DNA of 64,000 nucleotides, taken from Trichoplax adhaerens. Its lineage: Eukaryota > Placozoa > Uniplacotomia > Trichoplacea > Trichoplacidae. Under the pieces are notes generated by a model, which worked only from the letters and a program-made list of their open reading frames with translations, searched no databases and had not been told where the DNA came from. The stretch lies in contig NW_002060967.1 of the NCBI RefSeq assembly GCF_000150275.1, forward strand, positions 248,001 to 312,000. The letters run 5' to 3'. Of this stretch, positions 40,401 through 52,614 are shown piece after piece; the stretch's first letter is position 1, and every line of letters starts with the position of its first letter. Made by a program: the position numbers and the translations under genes.

Positions 40401-43400
40401 AATATGAAGCTAAAGTGCTATCTAAGCTATTCAGTGCTTCATCGTAGCTGTTACAATGATTATAATATTGAAAAAAATTTTATTGCTAATTTAGGAAACT
40501 GATGATCGTACAACAGGACCTGCTGAAGGCAGTGGTGAGCTATAAATAAATAATATAATTAATAAGAGCAAAATAAATCTGAATTAATTTGTGACACTAT
40601 CCTTGATACGGCCTGCATTTCAATGTCTAGACGCAATCTCTCTCAATCATGAGGACATCGTGGTTTCAACCTCTTATGTTCCTGGGCCATACGATGATGT
40701 AGTAGAGGTAAAGCTAATAATTCTTGCCAAATTTATAAGCAGATGACGAATTTTATTGGAGTTGAGTTTTAATACTGTATTATATTTCAGAGTGGAGAAT
40801 TGGTTGAATCAATGGAGGACGAAAATAAAAACCTTCTTTGGGCTATATTAAAGCAAGTACGTAAGGCCATGTCTTTGATTTAGAGTCCAATTAGCGTTGT
40901 TATATTCAAACTACTTATCTCAAAACGATATAATCTCTTAGGTTAGGCCAGGAATGGATTTATCCCGAGTTGTATTACCGACTTTTATTCTTGAACCTCG
41001 ATCGTTGCTGCAAAAGCTTGCTGATTATTACTTTCATGCTGATATCCTATCACGGTTTGTAAATGTGAAAAATTGATACATAAATGTACGTTTATTATAG
41101 TGTGTCATATTTAAAGGTATCTATAGCCATTATAGTTTTCAGTTTATTCAAGATGTAAAATGTATAGTAGATCCTTAAAGTTACTTACTGGAATTTTTTT
41201 CTATTATATAATTTAATTTCTTGGATATACGTATTACAGTGCTGCAAAAGAAGAAAGTCCTGTAGTTAGAATAAAAGAAATTGTTCGTTGGTATCTATCT
41301 GGATTTTACAAAAAGCCGAAAGGATTAAAAAAGCCTTACAACCCTCTTCTAGGAGAAATATATCGGTGCCAATGGAACCACCCAGAAACAGATTCAGTAA
41401 CATACTACGTTTCAGAACAGGTATCGTACTTTTAAGAATGTTTGCAGCTACAAGTAGCACCTTAGCTCGAAAAATGGTTTAGAAATGTCGTTACTATAAT
41501 CTAAAATATTTTTAATTCGTAACAGGTATCACATCACCCACCAATTTCAGCATTTTTCATGGCAAATCGAAAAGATGGATTTTGTCTAAATGCCTCAATT
41601 CTTACTAGATCGAAATTTTATGGTTAGCTCTCGTAATGAATAACGATAACGAAATCAAATTAACTTCACTGCATAACCTGTAGATAGCAATGATATAAGC
41701 TTAGTTAATTAGAGGTCTGGTTCAAGTAATTCTAATGATTCCACAAATTTGATGTCGAAAGGTAACTCAACGCAAGCGATTTTGGATGGTTCAGCGACTC
41801 TGATGTTGCTAGACCAAGGAGAAGAGTATATCATTACGTTACCATACGCAAACTGCAAAGGTTAGTCTATAAGAAATAGGCAATATATTATGATCGGTGC
41901 CAGTATGACATGATATATTTCCATTCTTAGCACTAATTGGAAACTAGTCTGTTAGGATACATATAATCTTTGCTTACGAGTATATATTAACACTATTTGA
42001 GTAATGCTTTAATTAATATATTACACATTATAGGTATATTAGTTGGTACGATGACAATGGAACTTGGAGGTGATATTTCCATTACATGTAAGAAGACTGG
42101 ATATACTGCTGAGATTTCTTTTAAATTAAAGGTACCATATATTCAACTTTGATGCTTGATAGACTGTTCGTAATAACAATTTTAAATATAAAGTTAATTT
42201 GTCTTCGCAACGGAAGTACTTGTTAGCCCCTTGTGAATTAGCTATTACATTTATTATAAGCTGATTTAAAAATTTTTTTTTAATCAATCGCTATTTCCTT
42301 TAGTCATTCTGGGCAAAGAAAGATGCTACTAATCTAATTAGCGGCAAAATTAAGCATGGTAAAGAGGTTCTATTTACCTTGGATGGTCACTGGGATGGAG
42401 AGATTTATATTACCGATAAAGTTACTGATGTGAGAATGTTACATCGATGATATACATTAGCCTATTTAAACGATATTGACTATTCAGTAAAGGAGATATC
42501 ATTGATCAATAACTTATAATTAATTATAGGAGAGATCATTGTTTTGGAATCCAACACCTGAAGTAAAGAAAAGTAGATTAAAAGTGAATGTTGTAGAATA
42601 CGAATCTCAAGATGATAACGAATCTGAAAAGTAAGTGTTTTTGCTTTTCCTAGACAAAATTGCTTAAATAATTTATGTACAGTATAAAGTTGATATTGGT
42701 ACCTTGTTTATATTAATTCAGGTTATGGAGTAAGGTAACTGAAGCTATCAATAAAAGTGATCAGGTAAATATGATATAAGGACAATTTTACTCTTAGCTG
42801 TAATTTTAATTTGCTGCTCATAATTCCAACATAGATTAATTTATCTATGTATTATATTAATATATAGGAAGCAGCAACTATTGAGAAATCAAAACTAGAA
42901 GATCGTCAGAGGAAAGACGCAAAAGAACGGAAAGACTGTGGTACTGAATGGCAACCAAAATTATTTAGCTGTGTGAACGAGGATGAAAATCGATATGTCT
43001 ATCGTTATATTGAGTAAGCAATAAAGTTTAAAATTTAAAATACTCATAAAATAGTTGTTGGGACTTATGAAGTAAATGTCCGGATGATTATTACGGTTAA
43101 TTATCTGTAAAGACGATATTGAGACCCTGATTTAAAAATTATTACATGATTTGTTACAGTATGCGACCTTGGGATCCAAGTAATGATTTAATGCAGTACG
43201 AATGGAATGGCGAAATTAAAACACAAAGGCGGCATCGTAACCCTGTAGTAAAAAATCTTGTTAAAAGGGAATCGTCACTTACTAAAAACGCTAGTAGAAA
43301 AGTTGTCAGAATGAATAGCCACAGGAAACAAGTCGATTCTAGTTCTGATGAATCATCAATTACACACACTACTGGAAGTGAAAAAAGAGAAATGTCAATA

Positions 43401-43637
43401 CGTAATAATCCAGGCTTTCGAGAATTTAAGCATCTACAAGATTTGGTTGTATCACTTCATTCTCAACAAGATAGGTGGTCTCAACAGATGGATGGCTTGC
43501 AAAAGTCCATAGAACGCATCGATAACCATTTAAGTGGTATGTCAAATCGTCAGGTACTAACGCCCTTTCGTTTAGTATGGATTTTATTATCAATTTTTGT
43601 TGGACTTACTGCATCATTGGCGGCGTATTATTTTTGA
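37466..43637 (+). CDS. OSBPL8: Oxysterol-binding protein-related protein 5/8-like lipid exchanger, 24 coding exons
   Basis: Exons start at 37466, 37915, 38206, 38710, 38873, 39124, 39358, 39612, 39827, 40006, 40355, 40495, 40631, 40791, 40942, 41240, 41526, 41762, 42034, 42304, 42530, 42722, 42868 and 43160. Matching ends are 37513, 37978, 38316, 38795, 38908, 39225, 39438, 39734, 39911, 40165, 40391, 40534, 40707, 40856, 41054, 41420, 41622, 41860, 42131, 42429, 42630, 42764, 43013 and 43637. All are GT-AG and in phase: 865 residues, against about 880-890 in human ORP5/ORP8. A disordered head precedes a PH domain (~147-262, [13 protein letters not shown]). The lipid-binding domain (~362-715) carries the family signature EQVSHHPP (469-476) and ends with RPWDP. 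A short coiled coil precedes a C-terminal membrane anchor (~844-864). Family role: ER-anchored exchange of phosphatidylserine for PI4P at ER-plasma membrane contacts. An acceptor at 37449-37450 implies a 5' UTR exon. Confidence 0.96.
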
Positions 43638-46528
43638 AATATTTTTTCAGTTTTAAATTCAGTTACTACCGCAATATTTTATTATTCTAGCCTGTGGATC
43701 ACTTTTTAAAAGTATTACTGTATAGACCGATATTGAAAAGAATATTTTATGTATCTATGCCACCTGAGATCCTAGCAGTGCATCATACGAGTACAATAGA
43801 AGCAATTAAATACATGTTATCCTCGCTGCAAAAATTAACGATGATCTGCTTCTAATCATTCTATACATTATTGTAAAAGCACATTATGACTATTATTTGT
43901 TAATATATTCTGGTCTATAAGAATTTTCGTATTTGGTAATACAGCAATTGTTTACAACTTTACTGTACGGGTTTATAACACGATTTAGATTCAACTACAG
44001 AATGTCGCGATAGCGATTTAAAATTTAAGGACTGGGTTCTTTGCAAAATTATTACATTATTGTTGGATTTTATTTTTGACTTTCATATAAATAAGTCATA
44101 TAGTGTATATGCAGTGTGATAAAGCATTCGTTGCTCGATTGCATTTATGACAATCTGTTTTGCGGCTTAACTAGTGTATAATATTGCTACAACTTGAGTG
44201 TTACAGGTATTAATTAATAGTTGTGATACAATTTTAATTTTTATGAAATCAAATTTGCCATGTGGTAATTAATTTATTTATTCTTATTTTATCCATGTTA
44301 TTTGTATGGGAAGCATAGTAATAAATAAAAACTGATTTAAGTCTTTTCACTCTAATACTAATTCTCGGAATTATGTGTATGTTTGTTAAGATAGATCTAT
44401 CTCTATATGAATAAAAATTTCTGAAATTCTTTTTACTTATCTCTTTTATATGTCAGTTTCTCGACCCAAAGCATGTTTATCTATGTATGTTGCCTAGTAA
44501 ATGATTGTATTTAATTAGTATTTAAGATTTATGATTACAGCTTATGGTACTAGCATGTTATTGCTCGGATAAGATAGTAAAATGACATCAAGGCTTTGCG
44601 TGTGTTCATGGTTAAGTACAGCGTCACCGATTCCGCATTAATATTACCACTTATCGATGAACGTAATTTTTATTTTGCATTTATCACCGATAATTATTTG
44701 TGTACACACAGCCTATGATACCTGATGAATATATGATACACATGGAATATTCAGCATAAAACTAATCTGTCAAGGTGAAGAGCAGTTGTTTAGGTGCACG
44801 TATTCGCAGTTAGGTTACAATTCTGTAACCTATATTATATTGACGCGTTAAAAGTTGCTTTACAGTATACCTCATTGCTTATTCCAAATTTAAGACTTGG
44901 ACTTTCTACAGTAATACACATTGCAAATATATCAGTGTATTGATAAGGACTAATAATCCAATTAGTTTAGAATCATATATTGTCTGTTCATTAACTAGAC
45001 ACAGTCGTATAAGAACTCAATTATTTTCACTTACGGATTAATATTGTAAGCTATAAATTTTCTTTTATTTTGTATTTATTTACATTATACTATTACCTTG
45101 ATCATACTGAAGTATCATAAAGAGAATAATGATATGAATGGATACAACTAGATCTTTCGATATTGCAGTATACTCCGAAACATTGGTTATAATAACCAAG
45201 TATTTATTACTAATAAAATGTAAATCTTTTTATATTATGCAAAAGCGATAAATCTGTAAATGGCGAAGGTAATTCCTGCTATTGACGTCTGTAGTTGGCA
45301 GTATCGTATTACTGACTTCTGTTTGTAAACGTGTATATTTACAGTATATCATTATATCTAGTAATTCTAAATTCGAATATTTTATGAATTATTGTTACTG
45401 CACATATCAAACTAGATTATTAATAGTATTTGGCTAAATTTAAAAATGAGCTTGTCATGTATAAATAAAAAAATTTCACAATTTCATGCTAATAGCGTCT
45501 ATTCTTATACACCACAAAAATTGGCGCACTATATTGATCTACTGTACATATGAAACTAAATTATTGGTAGTATTTGGCTAACTTTTAAAATGAGTTTATC
45601 TTGTAAATATGAAAGAGATTCATAGATTTCATGCTGGTAGCATCTATTCTTGAATACTGCAAAAATTTGTGTACTAGATGCGTATTGATCACTAAGATGA
45701 AATACAGCCCTTATGATAAATCAGTTACACTTTCAAAAATTTTAATCTGCTTTTTAGCACAGAGGTAGCTTCAATATCAATAAATTTATTAATCGTTAAA
45801 GCTAATAACTTAAATTTAAATGGATAAAATAATTGTTGAGATTTCGTAACACTAAAGTTATTATTCAATCGCAAGACGTAAACTTAAAATAAAATTACAA
45901 TATAGAATCGAGTTTTACAGCAACATTATAATTGAAACTAACTTATCAAAAAGGATGTTAAGATTTTTACATTATTTATATCTCCGTCTAAAACAAATTC
46001 TTATAGGATAAATATATATCAGCGAAAAAATTATTCACAAAAATCTAGTCTATTATAATTGATATTATTATAAAATAAAAAACTAGATAGGGATTCGATC
46101 TTTAGGAAATAATAAAGTTATATGAGATAGAATTTTGTGTGCGATTATTTATTATTCTTGTGTTATTTTTTACAAAGCTGTAATAGGAATTGATATGATT
46201 GTACATTTTGTGAAAGTATCAGAGTAATACTTCAAAGATGATGTGGCATATAGAATGGAAAAGGTTGATTTAGCAATTATTCAAAACCGAGTTACAACTA
46301 GTAATACATGCTTATAATAATCATTTACAGTTAGCGATATTGTGACCATCACGATAGATTTTTTAAGGTAGTGTTCATATATATGTACGTATCCCGCAAC
46401 ATCTATCTAGAGTACAGAAGTTACGTACTATCTGAAGTAATAGAAGTAGTTTAGGATAAATGTAAAGAAGGGGTAGAAAAATAAATATGTGATTTCATAG
46501 TTTCGACAATATCGATTAACATAAAAGG
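43638..46528. other. Intergenic between convergent genes, with a ~145-bp duplication
   Basis: This stretch holds the 3' UTR of the ORP8-like gene; an AATAAATAAAAA cluster lies near 44320. It also holds a two-copy tandem duplication at about 45396-45690. Both copies share CATATNAAACTAGATTATT, a TAGTATTTGGCTAA block, and TTTCATGCTRRTAGCRTCTATTCTT. I see no coding sequence. Confidence 0.6.
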
Positions 46529-46534
46529 TTTATT
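46529..46534 (-). promoter_or_regulatory. Candidate poly(A) signal overlapping the stop codon
   Basis: On the minus strand the sequence reads GAAGAATAAACC. The hexamer AATAAA includes the TAA stop of the single-exon gene at 46530-47357. If used, cleavage would fall only about 10-30 nt past the stop. Confidence 0.45.
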
Positions 46535-47357
46535 CTTCTATTTGTTGATTATCATTTAAGGTTATGATTATGTTTGATTCGCGACTGGTACCCGCTGACC
46601 TTTGATTGGATTTTTTCTTTTTTAAACTAGAATTCATTAAGGGCTTCGATGATACTCTTGCAGATAAAGGTAAATTTGAAATTTGTAATCCAAGCACAGA
46701 GTTTGCTGCTTTATCTGCTTGTCTTATTTCGTCTTTACGTTGATTATTATTTAGATGATAGCTTACTCTTTTCTTGCCTTGTGTCGATTTATAGGGAATA
46801 GAATAAGATATAACACGACCTTGGCTATTAATTGGAGGCATTCTACCATCAGTTTGAAATTTTAACAATTTATAATCGATACGTTGATAGCGATCGTTAT
46901 TATTTGATGCAATCGTGTTTTTTTGTTTCTTTGCGATTTGTCTTTCGTAATGGCTGATGTTATTTTCACCAACCCATGCCACATACGGCAGTTTAATAGG
47001 ATAAAGTTGAGCTATCAGGTCTGTTATATCACGATGTTTACCTTTTGGACTAGTTGTATTATAGCTATCTTCATTATCAAGTAAATCATCGTTATCTAAT
47101 GTCTCCTGATCAACGTAAAATTCTTTCCAAATATTACCGTGATAACCATTCCCATTGAGATCTGCGTCCTTGCTATATCGAATCTTTTCTTGACTGGCTT
47201 TCATCCATTTTGCATATATAGGAGAAATTTTACCACTCGCTCTCGTTGAGAATTCACTACGTAACCAACTTGATGAATTTAATTGGCTATCTAAAATCTT
47301 TTTCTTAGGTAAATACGTTTTATCCGTTCTTGGTTGAAATGCAGCCATTTTTGCCAT
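46530..47357 (-). CDS. Uncharacterised basic protein, single exon
   Basis: An uninterrupted 275-codon frame runs from ATG at 47357 to a stop at 46530. A second in-frame ATG (codon 4, MAAFQPRTDK) may be the real start. In a genome this AT-rich a frame of this length is very unlikely by chance. The protein is rich in Lys, Asn, Ser and Gln. It has an acidic central patch (DNDDLLDNED) and a Trp/Tyr-bearing middle (LYPIKLPYVAWVGENN) that looks ordered. The tail is basic (SSLKKKKSNQRS). I see no signal peptide or membrane segment. The stop codon lies inside a minus-strand AATAAA hexamer (46529-46534), so the 3' UTR may be very short. I do not recognise the family. The composition is reminiscent of small axonemal or cytoskeletal proteins, but that is only an impression. 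Confidence 0.75.
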   Translation of the reverse strand: MAKMAAFQPRTDKTYLPKKKILDSQLNSSSWLRSEFSTRASGKISPIYAKWMKASQEKIRYSKDADLNGNGYHGNIWKEFYVDQETLDNDDLLDNEDSYNTTSPKGKHRDITDLIAQLYPIKLPYVAWVGENNISHYERQIAKKQKNTIASNNNDRYQRIDYKLLKFQTDGRMPPINSQGRVISYSIPYKSTQGKKRVSYHLNNNQRKDEIRQADKAANSVLGLQISNLPLSARVSSKPLMNSSLKKKKSNQRSAGTSRESNIIITLNDNQQIEE

Positions 47358-49793
47358 GATGATTTGATTCTATTTTTAAACGTCGATTTATTCATTAAAG
47401 TTAGTTTAGGCCATATTTACTTTAATTAAAAACTAATAGGTTAAGCGATAACGACGAATTTATAGTTAAAAACTCGATACGATAATTCAATTGAATAAAT
47501 TACTAGAAGACGTAGAATAATATTTTCGTAGGAGTAAAAAGAAACAAAATTTAACTGGTATCAGTCATCACTTTTTCTGCTGAACTTAATCTGTTTGATT
47601 TATGAGTTTATCGATTTGATTTCTATATTATTAATCATAAAAAATAACTGGGGTATTCCAATTCAAAGGTAAAAGTAAAAGTTTTCTAGAGAATTTTTCG
47701 TATTCTTTCGCTGCCATAGGATAGTGAGGTAGGACTGCGACGAAATTACAATACTATTATTTTACTCTTAATAATTAAGTAATATGTACTTAAAAATTAA
47801 TTTAATCATTATACTTTACAAGGCAACCTTTGACTAATGGTGCTTTTAATCCTATAACGTAGAATTCGTCACTTACATCGATGCTTGAATGGAAGATGAA
47901 ATATTAATCCATGGTGGCCATAAAAGATTCTTTACTGGTATTCAAGATTGAGAAATGTCTTTTCCATATCCAATACAGTTAATGCCTCTGGTAGCTTCTT
48001 CATAGGTTGTTTACTAAAACTAAATTCACGCGATTATCCGATTTACTCTTTAGTCAGTTGCTATAGAAACCGACTGCCTGCGGTTAAGATGGATTTGATT
48101 TACCGTCTACTGTAGACAATAGACATGCTTAAACTGCCCTCCAATCTATCTTAATTCTACTGTAGTTCTCATCACTTGCTCTACCCGCTAATATTACCAT
48201 GTGATAGTTCTTTTAGTGTATTGTAAGAGTGCTCGTATGTACCGCAAGTTCCTAACTCAAGAAATTATACGGTCGCTGATCACCGCTCTTAGTGTGGTTT
48301 ACTGTATTCAAGATTCATTTAATATTGAATTCTAGAGTACATTTGATGAAGGCCTACAACCTGCCTTAATTCTACAGTATAGTACCCATCGTATTTTATT
48401 ATGCCCATATTTGCCAGCATGACAGTATTATGCTGCATTATGTCTGCAGTAGGCTCTTACTCCTACACTATTATAATTTGCTGATGGCGCCTCTTGATAG
48501 TAGGGGCTATCATACGGATACTCGATACTCTTTAATCATTTTCACTTCTTGAGAGTATCTCAGTAGTAGATTGTAAAATGTAAATGCCCTAATATACGTC
48601 TTGAGGCCTTGATTTAGTTCCATCACCAACATGATGAAGTATTTACCACTAATCAATTCTGTCCATTATCAGAAATAATGGCATTAGTTACTACTCAGTT
48701 AAAACCCATGTGTAATTTACGAATAGATTCTGTTGTATAAGTAGATCAAATGCCTCTATATCTACACTATTATAATTAGCTAGTAATGCCTGCTGATAGT
48801 AAGATACCATACAGATACTCAATACTCCCTGATCATTTATATTGAAAAATGGATTTCTTGAAATTATTTCCGTAGCAGATTTACAGAATGATGATCTATC
48901 AAATAAGTATTAAGATCTCCATTTAATTTCATCACTAATATGGTGAAGTATTACCATTAAATCAAGTCTTGTCCATTATCAGGCATAGTGGTATTATTCG
49001 CTATTCCGTTAATATGTAATCTACGCGTAGAGTGATATAAGTAGATCAAACAATATCAGAAATTATAGCAGATTTTAGCCAATTCTTGTCTATCATCAGA
49101 AGCTATGGCGCTATTCACAATTCAGTTAATATGTAATTTACGCATAGAGTGGTTTAAGTAGGTCAAATAATGTCAGAAATTACAGCTAATTACTATTATT
49201 GATATGATTTACTCTCCTCAAGGTCTATTTATTGTCTTTCGATAGCAAAGCCTATACCAAGTAGCATACAGCTAGTAATCAGCACTTAGAGCTAGCTATA
49301 GCCATGATATTGCAGCGGCGTCATTACCATGGCAACTAGAACACAATACCATCTACTTAACGTTGATAGACACATGATATTGTTATGATTATTTACAATA
49401 TTTTCCTAATTATTAGTTATTAAATTTGGAGGAGCTATAAAACCAAGTTCAAGCGAGTTGTGTAGAAATTTTAAAACCATTTATTGCTGAGGAGTAAGTT
49501 TATAAGCAGTTTATGGTGCCGCAATTGGTGTTTAACTTTATACTTCATCTTGGGTTAATAAGCAAAGGACGTTCCAACGTTATGGAGCGAAATCTATGCT
49601 GCTATAGTTTACATGAAGATATAGAATATGGTGTTAAATTATAACTGGAAACTTTCTACTATCACTATCGTCTAGGCTAATGCGCTGGTGAATATTGATC
49701 AAGTATAATTTTCTGAACCACTTCTATGGTAAGTTGCAAGTCATTATAGTAAACTACTGCCAACACAAGGAATAATTGAATCGTTTATTGGCC
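47358..49793. other. Divergent intergenic region with degenerate repeats
   Basis: This spacer separates two genes transcribed away from each other. At about 48170-49200 it holds a decayed tandem repeat. Recurrent blocks are CTGTCCATTATCAG..ATAATGGCATTA, TCAGTTAATATGTAATTTACGCATAGA and GTATAAGTAGATCAAA, seen near 48655, 48970 and 49090. Other recurrent blocks are CTACACTATTATAATTNGCT and ACGGATACTCGATACTC, near 48460 and 48760. No gene is evident. Confidence 0.6.
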
Positions 49794-51047
49794 ATGGGGA
49801 CTGAAACTTTCCTTAGCATGATACTCGATACGCCAACTGATGATCTTGTAGCATCTGAAAGTGTGGATCATGCAAAAAACGATTCTTACAAAGGTAGTGA
49901 CGTTCACGAAAAATATATCGATGAGGCTTCTTTCGTCAGCAATAACTTAACAAGTGCAAATATAGAATTAAGTAAAGACGAAATTAAAACAGTTCTCATC
50001 CAATCCTATTTATCACCAAGGACTGGCTATGGAAAATATAACTTAGTTGGAACGCTGACTCAGGAAATTAATAATTTACTATCTAAGAAAAAAGTTAAAC
50101 GCAAAAATCATAGGAAAAAGAAGAGAATTCTTCCGATGGATAATCAAGAACAGAATCAAAATAGAGCAGCTCATAAAGAGAAAAAATCATTAAACAAACA
50201 ATCCGTTGACAAATCAATTAAGAAAGAAGATGATGATGCTTCAGTTGTAAAAAAAGAGTGGATACCTAGCGATCATAGGCTTGATAATACTAAGAATGAA
50301 TACATTCTTGCTTGGATTAGACAGAAAGATGAAATTGCCCTTAAGAAAAGGCAGGAAATAAAAAAGGAACGTAAACAGAAGAAATTAAGCAAGGAGGAAA
50401 GGCTGATACAATCTGAAGTTAGAGAACGACAAGCAAAAACTTCATTTAAACGTTGGCTGCGTATAAAAAAGCGAGAAGAAAAATCAGCTAATCCTGTCAA
50501 TAACTCATCATCTGTACTCTCCGAGAAACAAGTTGTAGCTACTCCACAAGAAAGTAATCAAGATGTTGACGTCAATCATGACAATGATCAAGTTAATGAA
50601 AAATATGGCCAACAGGATGAACAAGCCCATGTTGAAAAGGCATCAGTATCATCGTCGAAACACCAAGAGACCCCATTAAAAAAGGAAACGAGTAAAGTTA
50701 ATCAACGAAGGCGTAAGAAGAAAGCGAAAGCTAAAGTAAAGGATGAAGCTAAACAATCAAGTTCTAGCAATTCGCAAAATCATCTTGCGATTCGTAATGA
50801 CGATATATCAAAAAAACGTATTTCATATGATGAATGGTTGAAACAGAAAAGCATGGAAGACAATATGAAAAAGAAGATGGATAAAAATAAGGATAGCTCT
50901 TATGATGAAGAAACAAGTCAATTAATAAGTAAAGTAGCCAAGAAAAGAATGTTAAATATATTAGCAAGTAAAAAGAAAGTAGACTGTGGTCAACATTTGG
51001 ATAAAGTGAAAAAAACGTTGGACAATCCGTATAGCCACAAGTATTGA
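49794..51047 (+). CDS. Lys-rich coiled-coil protein with W-L-x-x-K repeats (CCDC34/CCDC181/MAP9-like)
   Basis: The frame is a single exon of 417 residues from the ATG at 49794, which sits in a good GCCATGG context. The open frame extends only six codons further upstream, without an ATG. The N-terminal ~110 residues are acidic to neutral, and the rest is extremely Lys/Glu-rich. Three copies of an aromatic/Trp-hydrophobic motif stand before basic helix: YILAWIRQKDE, SFKRWLRIKKREE and SYDEWLKQKSMED. Such W-(L/I)-x-x-K repeats on long charged helices are seen in the ciliary and microtubule-associated proteins CCDC34, CCDC181 and MAP9. I infer a microtubule- or cilium-linked structural role. Orthology to any one of them is not established, because charged coiled coils look alike. 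No signal peptide or membrane segment is visible. Confidence 0.78.
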   Translation: MGTETFLSMILDTPTDDLVASESVDHAKNDSYKGSDVHEKYIDEASFVSNNLTSANIELSKDEIKTVLIQSYLSPRTGYGKYNLVGTLTQEINNLLSKKKVKRKNHRKKKRILPMDNQEQNQNRAAHKEKKSLNKQSVDKSIKKEDDDASVVKKEWIPSDHRLDNTKNEYILAWIRQKDEIALKKRQEIKKERKQKKLSKEERLIQSEVRERQAKTSFKRWLRIKKREEKSANPVNNSSSVLSEKQVVATPQESNQDVDVNHDNDQVNEKYGQQDEQAHVEKASVSSSKHQETPLKKETSKVNQRRRKKKAKAKVKDEAKQSSSSNSQNHLAIRNDDISKKRISYDEWLKQKSMEDNMKKKMDKNKDSSYDEETSQLISKVAKKRMLNILASKKKVDCGQHLDKVKKTLDNPYSHKY

Positions 51048-52614
51048 TTTCAGAGTAGTTATATGAGCTGTATAAATTGCGTAAAATCGTATCATTCTCC
51101 TATGCTATAGGCGTATACCATAGAATGTTTGCCATTTAGTAATTAAATTTTATAGTTGATTAATTTCTCGTTCGATAATACTGTAGATCGTGTACGAAAT
51201 TTTTCAAGTCATTGTCATAAATATTTGGTTCGAACATATTAGTAAATGTATAATTTGGCTATAATTAGATATTGCCATCACATAGGATATTCAATGCATC
51301 GTTCTCTCAAATACTAACATATACTATATGACTATTAATAGCAATATTTATTTCTTACTTATTGTAACTGTAGTTGCTCTAATTAAACTGTCACGTGCGA
51401 CATTCGCAATATCCATGTAATATGGTCATGGCAAGCAGTAAGTTATTAGATTGTGCTTATTTTTGTAAATTAAATCAAACAATAATGAATACATGGACGT
51501 TAATTGCCTTTAATTAATCTTTTACTGAAAAGCTGTTGTTGTCGCTTTTAATATATTGACATTCGGCATCATAAAAATCTCAACCTGCAATATTAGCGTA
51601 ATTAGAATAGGTTGATAATTATAAATATATACCGAAGACAAATTCCTATTTATAAATTATAACAAGAATTGATTTATTACTGATGAGATATCTATCTTTT
51701 TATTATCAATAATTGCTGCACTGCTTCATGAAGTTACCATGATTCTGCTTTGACTTACTAGTCGTATTTCTGTCATTTAAATTATACAATTCTAATATAT
51801 ATAAGCTTTACAACAGTGTGACTACGGTCACTATTTCATGAATTCTTATTATTCTAATCACAATTATTTTGTAAAGGAGCAGCTGTCTAAGCTGATATTT
51901 AATATTATATTTTAAGTATTGACTTCAAAGATCTCCAAACTTGTACTATTTAGGTATATAAAATGAAATAATAGCAATTCATATCAATGTCCTAATTTGA
52001 CATACAGTATAACCACATATTTTAATCTCCATTCTATTTTCTACATGATATTAATTACAGTCAATAGACAGGGTACATTCCTACAGCATTAAAGCTAATT
52101 CTTTTATGGAGAAATTACAGTACTATTGGAGATTAATCGATACAATATAAAATCTTGCTGTTGTAAATTATTTTTTCTTTATTTTTGTATTCTAATGTTT
52201 AATTACTGCCACTAACTTTATACTAATATTGCATTCGATGACGATCAAATTGTAACCAATTTTAGCTGTACTTCATTGGCATAATGCATTATCATATCGA
52301 ATTGGTTCAGATGAAATGACTATCACTACTACATTTATTAATTGTACATATTATTCAAGATTGAAAATTGAACGTTTTATAAGTAAATAAAAACTAATTC
52401 TCATACACTATCCATTATCAAATGATAACAGTGATGAAATTATTCGTTTTATATGTTGACGCCATAAATTATCGTCATTATAGTAATCTGTCAAGAAAGA
52501 GCTATATAATCAGTTGCATCCATCCATAAGGTTGTTTCATTAACGTTATAGAACATCATTAAAGATATCGGCTAGGCATTTCAATATTGGTCAACTCTAT
52601 ATTAGTAAACGTAC
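51048..52614. other. Convergent intergenic region
   Basis: This AT-rich spacer lies between the stop codons of the coiled-coil gene (plus) and the HDHD3-like gene (minus), so it holds both 3' UTRs. A minus-strand AATAAA occurs near 52332, about 280 nt past the HDHD3 stop. I see nothing else I can support. Confidence 0.5.
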
